Shown here in pieces: positions 6,920 to 13,988 of a DNA stretch of 18,273 nt. Position 1 is the stretch's first letter. Every line of letters begins with the position of its first letter. The stretch is from H17-190 sp034435615 (GTDB lineage Bacteria > Chloroflexota > Dehalococcoidia > SM23-28-2 > HRBIN24). The stretch spans positions 1-18,273 of the forward strand of contig DAOTWZ010000045.1 of NCBI GenBank assembly GCA_034435615.1. Reading direction: 5' to 3'. A model generated the notes under the pieces. The model was not told the origin of the DNA, ran no database searches, and was given only the letters and a program-made list of their open reading frames with translations. The translations under genes and the position numbers were made by a program.

Positions 6920-7264
6920 TCAGGCGCGGGGCTGGTCCGGCCGGTAGAAGACCACGCGCACCTTCTCCAGCGTGGCCAGGCCCTCCCGCACCATCTCCTT
7001 CACCGTCTCCAGGAAGGGGAGCACCTTCTCTTCCCGGTCGGCGATCTCTATGACGATGGGGAGGTCGGAGGAGAGCTCCAGGAGGCGGGCGGTATGGATG
7101 ACGCTGTTGGCGCCGAAGCCCTCGATCCCCCGCAGCACCGTCGCCCCCGCCAGCCCTTGCTCGCGGGCCTTCTCCACCAGGACGCGGTAGAGGGGGCGCC
7201 CGTGCCAGCGGTCGCTCTCGCCGATGAAGATGCGCAGCAGGACGGCCTCCGTCTCCTCTTCCAT
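6920..7264 (-). CDS. DUF190 family protein associated with the fluoride channel
   Basis: This 114 aa protein of the DUF190 family is a small PII-like soluble protein often encoded next to crcB. Visible hallmarks are the opening LRIFIGESDRWHGRPLY (10-26), the GATVLRGIEGFGA segment (40-52), and a DLPIVIEIADREEKV strand-loop (67-81) as in other members. A much longer frame through 7840 exists, but its N-terminal two thirds is Pro/Gly/Arg-rich out-of-frame translation of crcB and its riboswitch. The ATG at 7264 begins the conserved domain and lies 5 bases after the crcB stop, with GGGAG upstream. Co-transcription under the fluoride riboswitch implies a role in fluoride response, perhaps as a channel modulator. 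That function is not established. Confidence 0.88.
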   Translation of the reverse strand: MEEETEAVLLRIFIGESDRWHGRPLYRVLVEKAREQGLAGATVLRGIEGFGANSVIHTARLLELSSDLPIVIEIADREEKVLPFLETVKEMVREGLATLEKVRVVFYRPDQPRA

Positions 7265-7269
7265 CTCTC

Positions 7270-7644
7270 TCAGCTCCCGATGCTGCCCAGGGCCCGGCCG
7301 ATCACGAAGGCGGCCAGCCCGCCCAGCAGGCTGGCGGCCAGGTAAGCGAGGGCCAGGGTATAGCTGCCGTCCCTGAGGAGGCCATAGGACTCGTAGACGA
7401 AGGTGGAGAAGGTGGTCATGGCGCCCAGGAACCCTACCGCCAGGAAGGAGCGGGCCTCCGGCCCCAGCATCCCCCGCTCCTCTACCAGCCCTATGATAAT
7501 CCCCAGGAGGAGGCAGCCCAAGGCGTTGACGGCCAGGGTGCCGTAGGGGAACTGGGAGCCGAGGGCCTGGTAGACGGCCCGGGCCAGGTAGTAACGGGCC
7601 AGGGCGCCCAGGGCTCCCCCCAGGGCTATGGCTATCACCACCAT
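7270..7644 (-). CDS. crcB: Fluoride ion channel CrcB/Fluc
   Basis: This 124 aa membrane protein has about four hydrophobic segments. It is of the Fluc family, which works as a dual-topology dimer and exports fluoride. Motifs are GGALGALARY (9-18), the pore-lining Asn40 in GTLAVNALG, and the GFLGAMTTFSTF box (71-82) with Phe79 and Phe82. The open frame extends upstream to 7812, but that part would be translated from the riboswitch and is low-complexity. The ATG at 7644, preceded by GGAAGAAG, gives the standard length and the hydrophobic N-terminus MVVIAIALGG. It is the first gene after the fluoride riboswitch. Confidence 0.95.
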   Translation of the reverse strand: MVVIAIALGGALGALARYYLARAVYQALGSQFPYGTLAVNALGCLLLGIIIGLVEERGMLGPEARSFLAVGFLGAMTTFSTFVYESYGLLRDGSYTLALAYLAASLLGGLAAFVIGRALGSIGS

Positions 7645-7711
7645 TCCGCTTCTTCCGAAGAGGCAGCCAGGGGGCCGCCAGACAGCGCTCCTGCGTCCGT
7701 CGCAGCTCTCG

Positions 7712-7734
7712 GCCGCCGGGGGAGCGCCGGCGGC
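7712..7734 (-). other. GC-only hairpin in the crcB leader, downstream of the riboswitch
   Basis: Perfect 8-bp arms GCCGCCGG / CCGGCGGC (7727-7734 and 7712-7719) enclose a 7-nt loop. It begins 3 nt after the aptamer. No T-tract follows, so it is not a classical intrinsic terminator. It may be part of the expression platform, or it may just be a GC-rich fold. Confidence 0.4.
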
Positions 7735-7736
7735 GG

Positions 7737-7804
7737 CAGCAGAGGCCATCAGCGTCCAGCGCGGTTCGGCGCCTGGGGGGCGCCGGGCGGGCCTCATCGC
7801 CCTC
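7737..7804 (-). promoter_or_regulatory. Fluoride riboswitch (crcB RNA motif)
   Basis: The minus-strand sequence begins GAGGGCGATGAGGCCCGCC and ends GCTGATGGCCTCTGCTG. These are the two conserved halves of the crcB aptamer. They match, apart from small changes, my memory of the Thermotoga petrophila structure (GGCGATGAGGCCCGCC ... GCTGATGGCCTCTACTG). The P3 stem fits GCG/CGC around a 5-nt loop at 7751-7763. Between the halves an extra perfect 6-bp hairpin (GGCGCC arms at 7779-7784 and 7768-7773) replaces the usual short linker. The element starts immediately at the expected transcript start and precedes crcB by about 92 nt. A fluoride-responsive on-switch for crcB and DUF190 is expected. Confidence 0.93.
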
Positions 7805-7811
7805 GCGGCCA

Positions 7812-7840
7812 ATGCTACGGGCCAGCGTGGGCTGGGTCAA
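7812..7840 (-). promoter_or_regulatory. Promoter of the crcB-DUF190 unit
   Basis: On the minus strand, TTGACC (7835-7840), a 17 bp spacer and TAGCAT (7812-7817). The predicted transcript start, about 7805, coincides with the first base of the riboswitch. Confidence 0.7.
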
Positions 7841-7860
7841 GGGCGGCCCCCGCCGTTACA

Positions 7861-8589
7861 ATGGGCTCCAGGCCCGAGATGATCATCTCTCCCAAGGTGG
7901 CTGACCCGCGCCGGCTGCGGCGCTTCGTTTCCTTCGTGCGGCCGGGGCGAGAAGAGCGGGTGCTGGACATCTGGCTGGGGAGCGGCCTCCTGGCCCTCGC
8001 CTTCGCCGGGCGGGCGGGCGAGGTGGTGGCCCTCTGCCGGGACGGGCCGCCCCGCCTCCGCCGACGGCTGGCCCGCCGCCCCAACCTCGTCCTCCAGGAG
8101 TGGCCCCCTGACGCCCTGGAGCTACCCTTCTCGGACGAGTCCTTCGACCTGGTCACCTGTGGCTTTTATTTCCACCACCTGCCAGACCCGGCCGCCCAGG
8201 CCCGCGAGATGTGGCGGGTTTGCCGGCCCGGGGGGAGGCTGGCCCTGGAGGAGATAGTGGCCCACGAGCAGGAGGTGCGGGCCCGCTACCAGAACCGCCT
8301 GGAGCGCCTGCGCGACCGCTCCCATCCCGGCTACTTCCGTCTGAGCGAGCTGGTGCACCTGCTGGGGGAGGCCGGCTTCCTGGTGCGGCGCCTTCAGGTG
8401 CTGGACCTGCAGCGCGAGTTCCACGAGTGGCTGGTAGGGGCACGGCCCTCCCCCCAGCGAGTGGAGATGATGCGGCGGCTCCTCACGGGGGCACAGGAGG
8501 CGGACTTGAGCGGCCTGGAGCTGCAGGCCGTGGAGGACACCTTCGTCTTCAGGCAGCGGCTGGCCTGGCTGGTGGCGGAGCGGCTGTAG
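7861..8589 (+). CDS. SAM-dependent methyltransferase, class I (UbiE/Methyltransf_11-like)
   Basis: This soluble protein of up to 242 aa has the class I methyltransferase fold. Motif I is VLDIWLGSGLLALAFA (39-54), which keeps Asp and the GSG end but has Trp-Leu where Gly-Cys is usual. Strand 4 gives FDLVTCGFYFHHLPDP, and the post-core motif is VCRPGGRLALEE, all typical of small-molecule methyltransferases. The substrate cannot be told. The start is uncertain. The ATG at 7861 overlaps a possible -10 box TACAAT (7857-7862). If that box is used, translation must begin at the in-frame ATG at 7879, before any conserved residue. Neither ATG has a strong ribosome site. The gene is divergent from the crcB promoter and ends 3 bases from uvrB. 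Confidence 0.85.
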   Translation: MGSRPEMIISPKVADPRRLRRFVSFVRPGREERVLDIWLGSGLLALAFAGRAGEVVALCRDGPPRLRRRLARRPNLVLQEWPPDALELPFSDESFDLVTCGFYFHHLPDPAAQAREMWRVCRPGGRLALEEIVAHEQEVRARYQNRLERLRDRSHPGYFRLSELVHLLGEAGFLVRRLQVLDLQREFHEWLVGARPSPQRVEMMRRLLTGAQEADLSGLELQAVEDTFVFRQRLAWLVAERL

Positions 8590-8592
8590 GGG

Positions 8593-10650
8593 TCAGGGCT
8601 GGCGGCCCTGACGGAGGGCGGCGATGAGCCGGAGCCCCTCTTCGTCCCCCACCAGCTCGCGGCGCAGCTCGAAGATCTGGTCCCGCAGGAGGGCCGCCTT
8701 CTCGAACTCCAGGTTGCGGGCGGCCTCCTTCATCTGCTTCTCCAGGTCCTTGATGAGGCGGACGATCTCCTCCCTGGGGAGGGGGCCGGTCTGGTAGGTG
8801 GGCCGCTCCTCCGCCACCTGGCGGACGCGGTCCGTCAGGTCCCGTATGGCCTTGCGGATCCCCTCCGGCTGGATGCCATGGCGCTGGTTGTATTCCATCT
8901 GGATGCGGCGGCGCCGCTCCGTCTCCTCGATGGCCCGGCGCATGGAGTCGGTGATGGTGTCAGCGTACATGATGACCTTGCCGTTGACGTGGCGGGCGGC
9001 GCGTCCCATGGTCTGGATGAGGGACCACTCGGAGCGCAGGTAGCCCTCCTTGTCGGCGTCCAGGATGGCCACCAGGCTCACCTCGGGCAGGTCCAGCCCC
9101 TCTCGCAGGAGGTTGATCCCCACCGCCACGTCGTAGACGCCCAGGCGGAGGTCGCGCAGGATCTCCACTCGCTCCAGCGTCTCAATGTCGGAGTGGAGGT
9201 AGTGGGTCTTGATGCCCATCTCCTGCAGGTAGTCGGCCAGGCTCTCGGCCATCTTCTTGGTGAGGGTGGTGACCAGGGCCCGCTCGCCCCGCTCCACCCG
9301 CTGGCGCACCTCGTGGAGGAGGTCGTCCACCTGGCCGCGGGTGGGTCGCACCTCCACCTCGGGGTCGACGATGCCGGTGGGGCGGATGAGCTGCTCCACC
9401 ACCTGCTGGGAGACCTCTTGCTCCCAGGGGCCGGGGGTGGCGGAGACGTAGATGACCTGGTTGATGTGCTCCAGAAACTCCTGGAAGCTGAGGGGGCGGT
9501 TGTCCACGGCTGAGGGGAGGCGGAAGCCGTAATCGGCCAGGGTCTGCTTGCGGTGGACGTCGCCGTGGTACATGCCCCTTATCTGGGGTATGGCCAGGTG
9601 GGACTCGTCGATGATCATCAGGAAGTCATCGGGGAAGTAGTCCAGGAGGGTCCAGGGGGTGGAGCCGCACATCTCGGCCCAGGTGTGGCGTGGCCGGTGG
9701 CGCCGGGCCAGGTGGCAGGCGTAGTTCTCGATGCCGGCGCAGTAGCCCTGCTCCCGCAGGCACTCGATGTCGTAGCGGGTGCGCTCCCACAGGCGCTGGG
9801 CCTCCAGCAGCTTCCCCTGGGCCTTGAACCAGGCCACCCGCTCCTCCAGCTCCCGCTCTATGTCGCGGATGGCGGCCTCCAGCTTGTCCGGGGAGGTGAC
9901 GAAGTGCTTGGCCGGGTAGACCTCTATCTCGTCCAGCTCGCCGACGATCTCCCCCGTGAGGGGGTCTAGCTGGAGGATGCGCTCCACCTCGTCCCCCCAG
10001 AAGTCGATGCGGACGGCCAGCTCTTCGTAGGCGGGCATGATGGTGAGGGAGTCCCCCCGCAGGCGGAACTTGCCCCGCACCAGGTTGTAGTCGTTGCGCT
10101 CATACTGCATGTCCACCAGCTTGCGCAGCACCCGCTGGCGGTTGGTGGCCTCCCCCTTCCTGAAGCGCAGGACGAAGTTGTAATACTCGGTGGGCTCCCC
10201 CAGGCCGTAGATGCAAGAGACGGAGGCGACGATGATGACGTCCCGCCGGGTGAAGAGGGCGCGGGTGGCAGCGTGGCGCAGCTTGTCTATCTCCTCGTTG
10301 ATATCGGCGTCCTTGGCGATGTAGGTGTCGGTGCGGGGGATGTAGGCCTCCGGCTGGTAGTAGTCATAGTAGGAGACGAAGTACTCCACGGCGTTGTGGG
10401 GGAAGAACTCCCGGAACTCGGCGTAGAGCTGGGCGGCCAGCGTCTTGTTGGGGGAGATGACCAGGGTGGGCCTCCCCCAGCGGGCGATGACGTTGGCCAT
10501 GGTGAAGGTCTTGCCGGAGCCGGTGACACCCAGGAGGGTCTGGTGCTTGTAGCCCTTCTCCAGCCCCTCCAGCAGCTTCTCCACCGCCTGGGGCTGGTCG
10601 CCCGTGAGGCCGAAGGGTGCCACTAGCCGGAACTGCGTCTCCTGGGCCAT
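8593..10650 (-). CDS. uvrB: Excinuclease ABC subunit B (UvrB)
   Basis: This 685 aa helicase-like damage-verification subunit of nucleotide excision repair works between UvrA and UvrC. It has a Walker A GVTGSGKT (41-48), the beta-hairpin region YYDYYQPEAYIP (94-105), DESH (348-351), the C-terminal helicase motifs GINLLREGLDLPE and QTMGRAARH, and a terminal UVR coiled domain (about 635-675) for UvrC binding. An insertion of about nine residues relative to the usual pattern follows GIENY (about 311-334). The ribosome site AGGAGGT stands 4 nt before the ATG. It appears to be monocistronic, with its own promoter, divergent from the Asp-box gene. Confidence 0.97.
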   Translation of the reverse strand: MAQETQFRLVAPFGLTGDQPQAVEKLLEGLEKGYKHQTLLGVTGSGKTFTMANVIARWGRPTLVISPNKTLAAQLYAEFREFFPHNAVEYFVSYYDYYQPEAYIPRTDTYIAKDADINEEIDKLRHAATRALFTRRDVIIVASVSCIYGLGEPTEYYNFVLRFRKGEATNRQRVLRKLVDMQYERNDYNLVRGKFRLRGDSLTIMPAYEELAVRIDFWGDEVERILQLDPLTGEIVGELDEIEVYPAKHFVTSPDKLEAAIRDIERELEERVAWFKAQGKLLEAQRLWERTRYDIECLREQGYCAGIENYACHLARRHRPRHTWAEMCGSTPWTLLDYFPDDFLMIIDESHLAIPQIRGMYHGDVHRKQTLADYGFRLPSAVDNRPLSFQEFLEHINQVIYVSATPGPWEQEVSQQVVEQLIRPTGIVDPEVEVRPTRGQVDDLLHEVRQRVERGERALVTTLTKKMAESLADYLQEMGIKTHYLHSDIETLERVEILRDLRLGVYDVAVGINLLREGLDLPEVSLVAILDADKEGYLRSEWSLIQTMGRAARHVNGKVIMYADTITDSMRRAIEETERRRRIQMEYNQRHGIQPEGIRKAIRDLTDRVRQVAEERPTYQTGPLPREEIVRLIKDLEKQMKEAARNLEFEKAALLRDQIFELRRELVGDEEGLRLIAALRQGRQP

Positions 10651-10666
10651 GAGACCTCCTCAGACC

Positions 10667-10699
10667 ATTTTAGCAGACGGCGCCTCCAAGCCTTACAAT
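10667..10699. promoter_or_regulatory. Divergent promoters for uvrB (minus) and the Asp-box gene (plus)
   Basis: On plus, TTAGCA (10670-10675), 18 bp, then TACAAT (10694-10699) followed by GGG, 41 bases before the ATG at 10741. On minus, a -10-like TAAAATGG (10667-10672) stands 16 bases before the uvrB ATG, with no good -35. The two elements overlap, so the polymerases would compete. The minus assignment is the weaker one. Confidence 0.45.
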
Positions 10700-10740
10700 G
10701 GGCCTATCGACCACATGACACGTTATGGGGGAGGAGGAGC

Positions 10741-11664
10741 ATGCGGGGCAGAGGGACACGCATCCTCGTGGGGACGGCCGCCGGCCTCTACGAGGTGCCA
10801 GCAGGTAACGGCCCAGCCTTCGCCGGGAGGGAGGTGACCGCCCTCGCCAGGGACGATGCCGGCTGCTGGGCCATCGTGGGCGAGGGCGAGATATGGCACC
10901 TGGGGGCAGGGGGAGAGTGGGCGGCGGTGGCCCAGGTGCCCAGGCCCTATCAGCGGGCCACCTGTCTCCTGCCCACGCCCATGGGGCTGCTGGTGGGGAC
11001 GGAGGGCGCCCACCTCCTGTCCCTGCTGGAGGGGCGGCTGCAACTGGTGGAGACGTTCGAGGCGGTGGAGGGCCGGGAGTCCTGGTACACGCCCTGGGGC
11101 GGCCCGCCGGACACTCGCTCGCTGGCGCTGGGGCCGGACGGGGCCGTCTACGTCAACGTGCACGTGGGTGGCGTCCTTCGTTCCCAGGACGGAGGGCGCT
11201 CCTGGCGTCCCACCATAGACATCAACGCCGACGTCCACCAGGTGGTAGCCCACCCCAGGGCCGCCGGCCTGGTGCTGGCCGCCTCTGCCCGCGGGCTGGC
11301 CGTCAGCCAGGACGGCGGCGAGCGCTGGCAGTTCCTGAAGGAGGGGCTCCACGGGCAGTACCTGCGGGCGGTGGCCGTGACCGAGGACGATACCGTCCTG
11401 GTGACCGCTTCCACCGGTCCCTACACCCAGCGGGCGGCGGTATACCGTCGGCCCCTGGCCGGGGAGGGCCCCTTCCAGAAGTGTGACTCCGGCCTGCCGG
11501 AGTGGTTCGGCGATAACATAGACACCTACTGCCTGGCGGCAGCGGGCCCGCTGACTGCCTTCGGCACCGTGGAGGGGGAGGTCTTCCTCTCCGCGGACGG
11601 CGGCCGCCGCTGGGAGACCGCCGCCAGCGGCCTGCCGCGGGTCTGTTGCTTACTCATAGACTAG
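10741..11664 (+). CDS. Asp-box (BNR) beta-propeller protein, probably cytosolic
   Basis: This 307 aa protein has three clear Asp-box repeats, SQDGGRSW (148-155), SQDGGERW (189-196) and SADGGRRW (284-291), and weaker blade-like repeats before them. It belongs to the sialidase-like/YCF48-like propeller superfamily. Many members are not glycosidases, and the catalytic residues of sialidases are not evident here. There is no signal peptide or membrane anchor, which is unusual because many Asp-box proteins are exported. The ribosome site GGGGGAGGAGGAGC directly precedes the ATG. Its stop shares the CTAG with the convergent DUF1232 gene. Substrate and function are unknown. Confidence 0.85.
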   Translation: MRGRGTRILVGTAAGLYEVPAGNGPAFAGREVTALARDDAGCWAIVGEGEIWHLGAGGEWAAVAQVPRPYQRATCLLPTPMGLLVGTEGAHLLSLLEGRLQLVETFEAVEGRESWYTPWGGPPDTRSLALGPDGAVYVNVHVGGVLRSQDGGRSWRPTIDINADVHQVVAHPRAAGLVLAASARGLAVSQDGGERWQFLKEGLHGQYLRAVAVTEDDTVLVTASTGPYTQRAAVYRRPLAGEGPFQKCDSGLPEWFGDNIDTYCLAAAGPLTAFGTVEGEVFLSADGGRRWETAASGLPRVCCLLID

Positions 11665-11978
11665 CGGGGTGCCTCCAGCTCCAGACGCTCCAGGTGCTCC
11701 AGCAGAACGGGTGGGGGCACCAGGAGGAGCAGGGCCAGGAGGGAGGCCAGGGCCACCACCGCATCGTCCAGCTGGCCGACGAAGGGGATGAAGTCGGGCA
11801 GGAGGTCTATGGGGCTGGCCAGGTAGACGGCCAGGGCCATGAGCACCAGCTTGGGCAGCAGGCCGGTGCGGCGGTCCAGAACGAGGCGCCAGAGCAGGCG
11901 GGCCTTGGCCCGCAGGGGAAGCCCCAGCAGCCGGCGGGCGAGGTTGGGAGAGCGGCCTTGCGCGTAGCGGAACGACAC
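11661..11978 (-). CDS. DUF1232 (YkvA-like) small membrane protein
   Basis: This 105 aa protein has the DUF1232 signature YLASPIDLLPDFIPFVGQLDDAVV (52-75, key residues Asp58, Pro61, Asp62, Gly68 and Asp71-72). The signature is flanked by two hydrophobic stretches (about 43-54 and 74-88) that suggest membrane association. The function of the family is not established. The GTG start has a strong ribosome site (GAGGAGGAG) that overlaps the end of ruvA. It is thus the last gene of the yebC-ruvC-ruvA operon. The next upstream GTG/ATG would lie inside ruvA. Confidence 0.88.
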   Translation of the reverse strand: MSFRYAQGRSPNLARRLLGLPLRAKARLLWRLVLDRRTGLLPKLVLMALAVYLASPIDLLPDFIPFVGQLDDAVVALASLLALLLLVPPPVLLEHLERLELEAPR

Positions 11979-11990
11979 GTTGTCTCCTCC

Positions 11991-12557
11991 TCAGCGAGCG
12001 AGCCGGCGCAGGACGGCCCGCAGCTTCTCCTCCAGGGGAGCATCGGGGGGGAGATCGGCCAGGCGCAGGGCCTCCCGGGCCTCCTCGCGACTGTAGCCCA
12101 GGGCCAGCAACGCCTCCAGCACCTCCCGCTGCTCCGGGGGCGTGGCGGCCTCGGCGGCCAGGCGGCCCCGCAGCTCCAGGACGATGCGGCCTGCCAGCTT
12201 GCGGCCCACCCCGGGCGTGCGGGCCAGGGCGTCGGCGTCGCCGCGGGCGATGGCGTCGCTCAGGGCCGGGGCGCCCAGGGCGGAGAGGAGGGCCAAGGCC
12301 AGGCGGGGACCCACGCCCCCCACGCCGATGAGGGAGCGGAAGAGCTCCAGCTCTTCACGGGTGGGGAAGCCGTAGAGGGCCCAGGACTCGTCCCGGACCA
12401 CCAGGTGGGTGTGGAGCTCCACGGTCTCCCCCTCCCGGGCGCCGGAAAGGGCGGCGGCGCTCGCGTAGACCTGGAGGCCCAGCCCTCCCACCTCCACGAT
12501 GAGCCAGCCCGGCCCCCGCTCCAGGACGACGCCTCGCAGGCGGGCGATGGGGCTCAT
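11991..12557 (-). CDS. ruvA: Holliday junction branch migration protein RuvA
   Basis: This 188 aa protein is the tetrameric junction-binding subunit that recruits RuvB motors and, with RuvC, forms the resolvasome. It has an N-terminal OB domain (about 1-65, ending in LYGF). Two helix-hairpin-helix motifs follow, GVGGVGPRLALALL (78-91) and TPGVGRKLAGRIVLEL (114-129). A linker (about 133-142) leads to the C-terminal domain (EALLALGYSREEAREAL), which contacts RuvB. The start codon overlaps the ruvC stop (ATGA, 12554-12557). No ruvB is present in this window. Confidence 0.96.
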   Translation of the reverse strand: MSPIARLRGVVLERGPGWLIVEVGGLGLQVYASAAALSGAREGETVELHTHLVVRDESWALYGFPTREELELFRSLIGVGGVGPRLALALLSALGAPALSDAIARGDADALARTPGVGRKLAGRIVLELRGRLAAEAATPPEQREVLEALLALGYSREEAREALRLADLPPDAPLEEKLRAVLRRLAR

Positions 12558-13081
12558 GGCCGTCCGCCGGAGGCCCGGCGCAGGGCCTGCTGGGTCGTCC
12601 GCCGCAGAGCGTGGCAGATGGCCACCGCCAAGGCATCGGCGGCATCGGGCGGCTGGGGCGCTGTCTCCAGGCGAAGGAGGGCGCGGACCATCTCCTGCAC
12701 CTGCGCCTTGTCCCCCAGGCCGTAGCCGACCACCGCCTGCTTGACTTCCAGCGGGCGGTAGAGGGATACCGGCAGGCCAGCCTGGGCGGCCGCCAGCAGC
12801 GCCATGGCCCGCACCTGACCGATGGTGACGGCGGCCCGCGCGTGGCCCACGTAGAAGTCCTCTATGGCCACCTCCTGGGGGCGGTAGCCCGCCACGAGGG
12901 CGACGATGGCCTCATAGAGCTGGCGCAGCCGCTCCTCCAGGGACAGACGGACGTCCAGACGCCAAGCGCCGTACTCCAGGGCCGTCAGCTCTTGCCCCCG
13001 CAGGACGACGATGCCGTAGCCGGTGACGGCGCTCCCCGGGTCGATGCCCAGGACGCGCAGGTCGGTGGGGACCTCGTCCAT
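12554..13081 (-). CDS. ruvC: Crossover junction endodeoxyribonuclease RuvC
   Basis: This 175 aa Holliday-junction resolvase has an RNase H-like fold. The acidic catalytic set is visible: Asp14 in LGIDPGS, Glu74 in AIEDFY, and Asp146 and Asp149 in PPDAADALAVA. The DNA-contacting segment GHARAAVTIGQVRA (79-92) is also typical. The ATG at 13081 has only a weak ribosome site. It overlaps ruvA by 4 bases and follows yebC by 74 bases. Confidence 0.96.
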   Translation of the reverse strand: MDEVPTDLRVLGIDPGSAVTGYGIVVLRGQELTALEYGAWRLDVRLSLEERLRQLYEAIVALVAGYRPQEVAIEDFYVGHARAAVTIGQVRAMALLAAAQAGLPVSLYRPLEVKQAVVGYGLGDKAQVQEMVRALLRLETAPQPPDAADALAVAICHALRRTTQQALRRASGGRP

Positions 13082-13104
13082 GATGCTCAGCGGGCCTGGC
13101 CGGG

Positions 13105-13121
13105 GGACGCCGGGGGCGTCC
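13105..13121 (-). other. Hairpin in the yebC-ruvC spacer
   Basis: A perfect 7-bp stem GGACGCC / GGCGTCC has a 3-nt loop and lies within the 74-base yebC-ruvC gap. A second small stem (GCCCC/GGGGC) lies directly after the yebC stop. Neither is followed by a T-tract on the minus strand. They could attenuate, or mark an mRNA processing point that sets yebC:ruv ratios. Confidence 0.35.
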
Positions 13122-13155
13122 TCTGCCTCAGCCTCTCTCTCCGCCCCTCCGGGGC

Positions 13156-13914
13156 CTAGCGGCTGGCGTACTCCATGAGGACGGAGTCCGGGAACTCGGC
13201 GTTGGAGTAGACGCGCTGGACGTCCTCCAGCTCCTCCAGGGCGTCCAGGAGCCGCAGCACCTGAACGGCCGTCTTCTCGTCCAGGGGGACGGTGGCCCTG
13301 GGGAGCATGGTGACCTCGGCGGAGTCGATGGTCAGGTCCCGCTCCTCCAGGGCGGCGCGCAGGTCGCTCAGGCCAGAGGGGTCCACGTAGGCCTCGATGC
13401 GGCGGTCTTCCACCCGCACATCGTCAGCCCCGGCGTCGATGACCTGGAGGGCCAGTTCGTCCGGGTCGGCCCCCTCGGGGACACTGATAGAGACGACGCC
13501 CCGGCTCTCGAACTGCCAGCTCACGGAGCCGGCCTCCCCCAGGCTGCCGCCGTTGCGGGAGAGCACCTGCCGCACCTCGGAGACGGTGCGGTTGCGGTTG
13601 TCCGTCAGGGCGTCCACCAGGATGGCTACGCCGCCCGGCCCGTATCCTTCGAAGTGGACCTCCTGGAACTGCCGGGCCTCGTCGCCGCTGCCGGTGGCCC
13701 GCTTGATGGCCCGCTCGATGGTGTCCAGGGGCATGTTGTGCTCCCTGGCCCGCTCGATGGCCAGGCGCAGGCGGGGGTTGAGGTCGGGGTCGGGGCCGCC
13801 CTCGCGGGCGGCTACGGCGATCTCCCGCGTCAGCTTGCTGAAGAGCTGCCCGCGCTTGGCGTCGGCCGCCCACTTCTGTCGCTTGATCTGGGACCAATGA
13901 GAGTGGCCACCCAT
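13156..13914 (-). CDS. yebC: YebC/PmpR family protein (TACO1 type)
   Basis: This 252 aa protein is of the YebC/TACO1 family, described both as a transcription regulator and as a translation factor that relieves stalling at proline runs. The N-terminal signature GGHSHWSQIKRQKWAADAKR (2-21) and the following KLTREIAVAAREGG are near-consensus. The FEGYGPGGVAILVD motif (88-101) and the acidic C-terminal domain ending in LEELEDVQRVYSNAEF complete it. It heads the operon that continues into ruvC and ruvA, a classic bacterial arrangement. Confidence 0.97.
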   Translation of the reverse strand: MGGHSHWSQIKRQKWAADAKRGQLFSKLTREIAVAAREGGPDPDLNPRLRLAIERAREHNMPLDTIERAIKRATGSGDEARQFQEVHFEGYGPGGVAILVDALTDNRNRTVSEVRQVLSRNGGSLGEAGSVSWQFESRGVVSISVPEGADPDELALQVIDAGADDVRVEDRRIEAYVDPSGLSDLRAALEERDLTIDSAEVTMLPRATVPLDEKTAVQVLRLLDALEELEDVQRVYSNAEFPDSVLMEYASR

Positions 13915-13950
13915 GCTCTGACCCGCCCTTCGACGCGGTCTGGACTAGGC

Positions 13951-13976
13951 GAGCCCCCTCCGTCGAGAGGGGACTC
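13951..13976 (-). other. Hairpin at the 5' end of the yebC transcript
   Basis: Ten-base arms GAGTCCCCTC and GAGGGGGCTC (one G-U pair) enclose a 6-nt loop. They begin a few bases after the expected start of the yebC transcript. The hairpin may stabilise the mRNA. It is not a terminator, having no T-tract. Confidence 0.4.
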
Positions 13977-13988
13977 CGTCTCCGCCCC

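Noticed and set aside
6920..7840. A 306-codon open frame covering the DUF190 gene and the region upstream
   Set aside because: Its first 190 or so residues are Pro/Gly/Arg-rich translation of crcB and its riboswitch in the wrong frame. Only the last 114 codons match a family.
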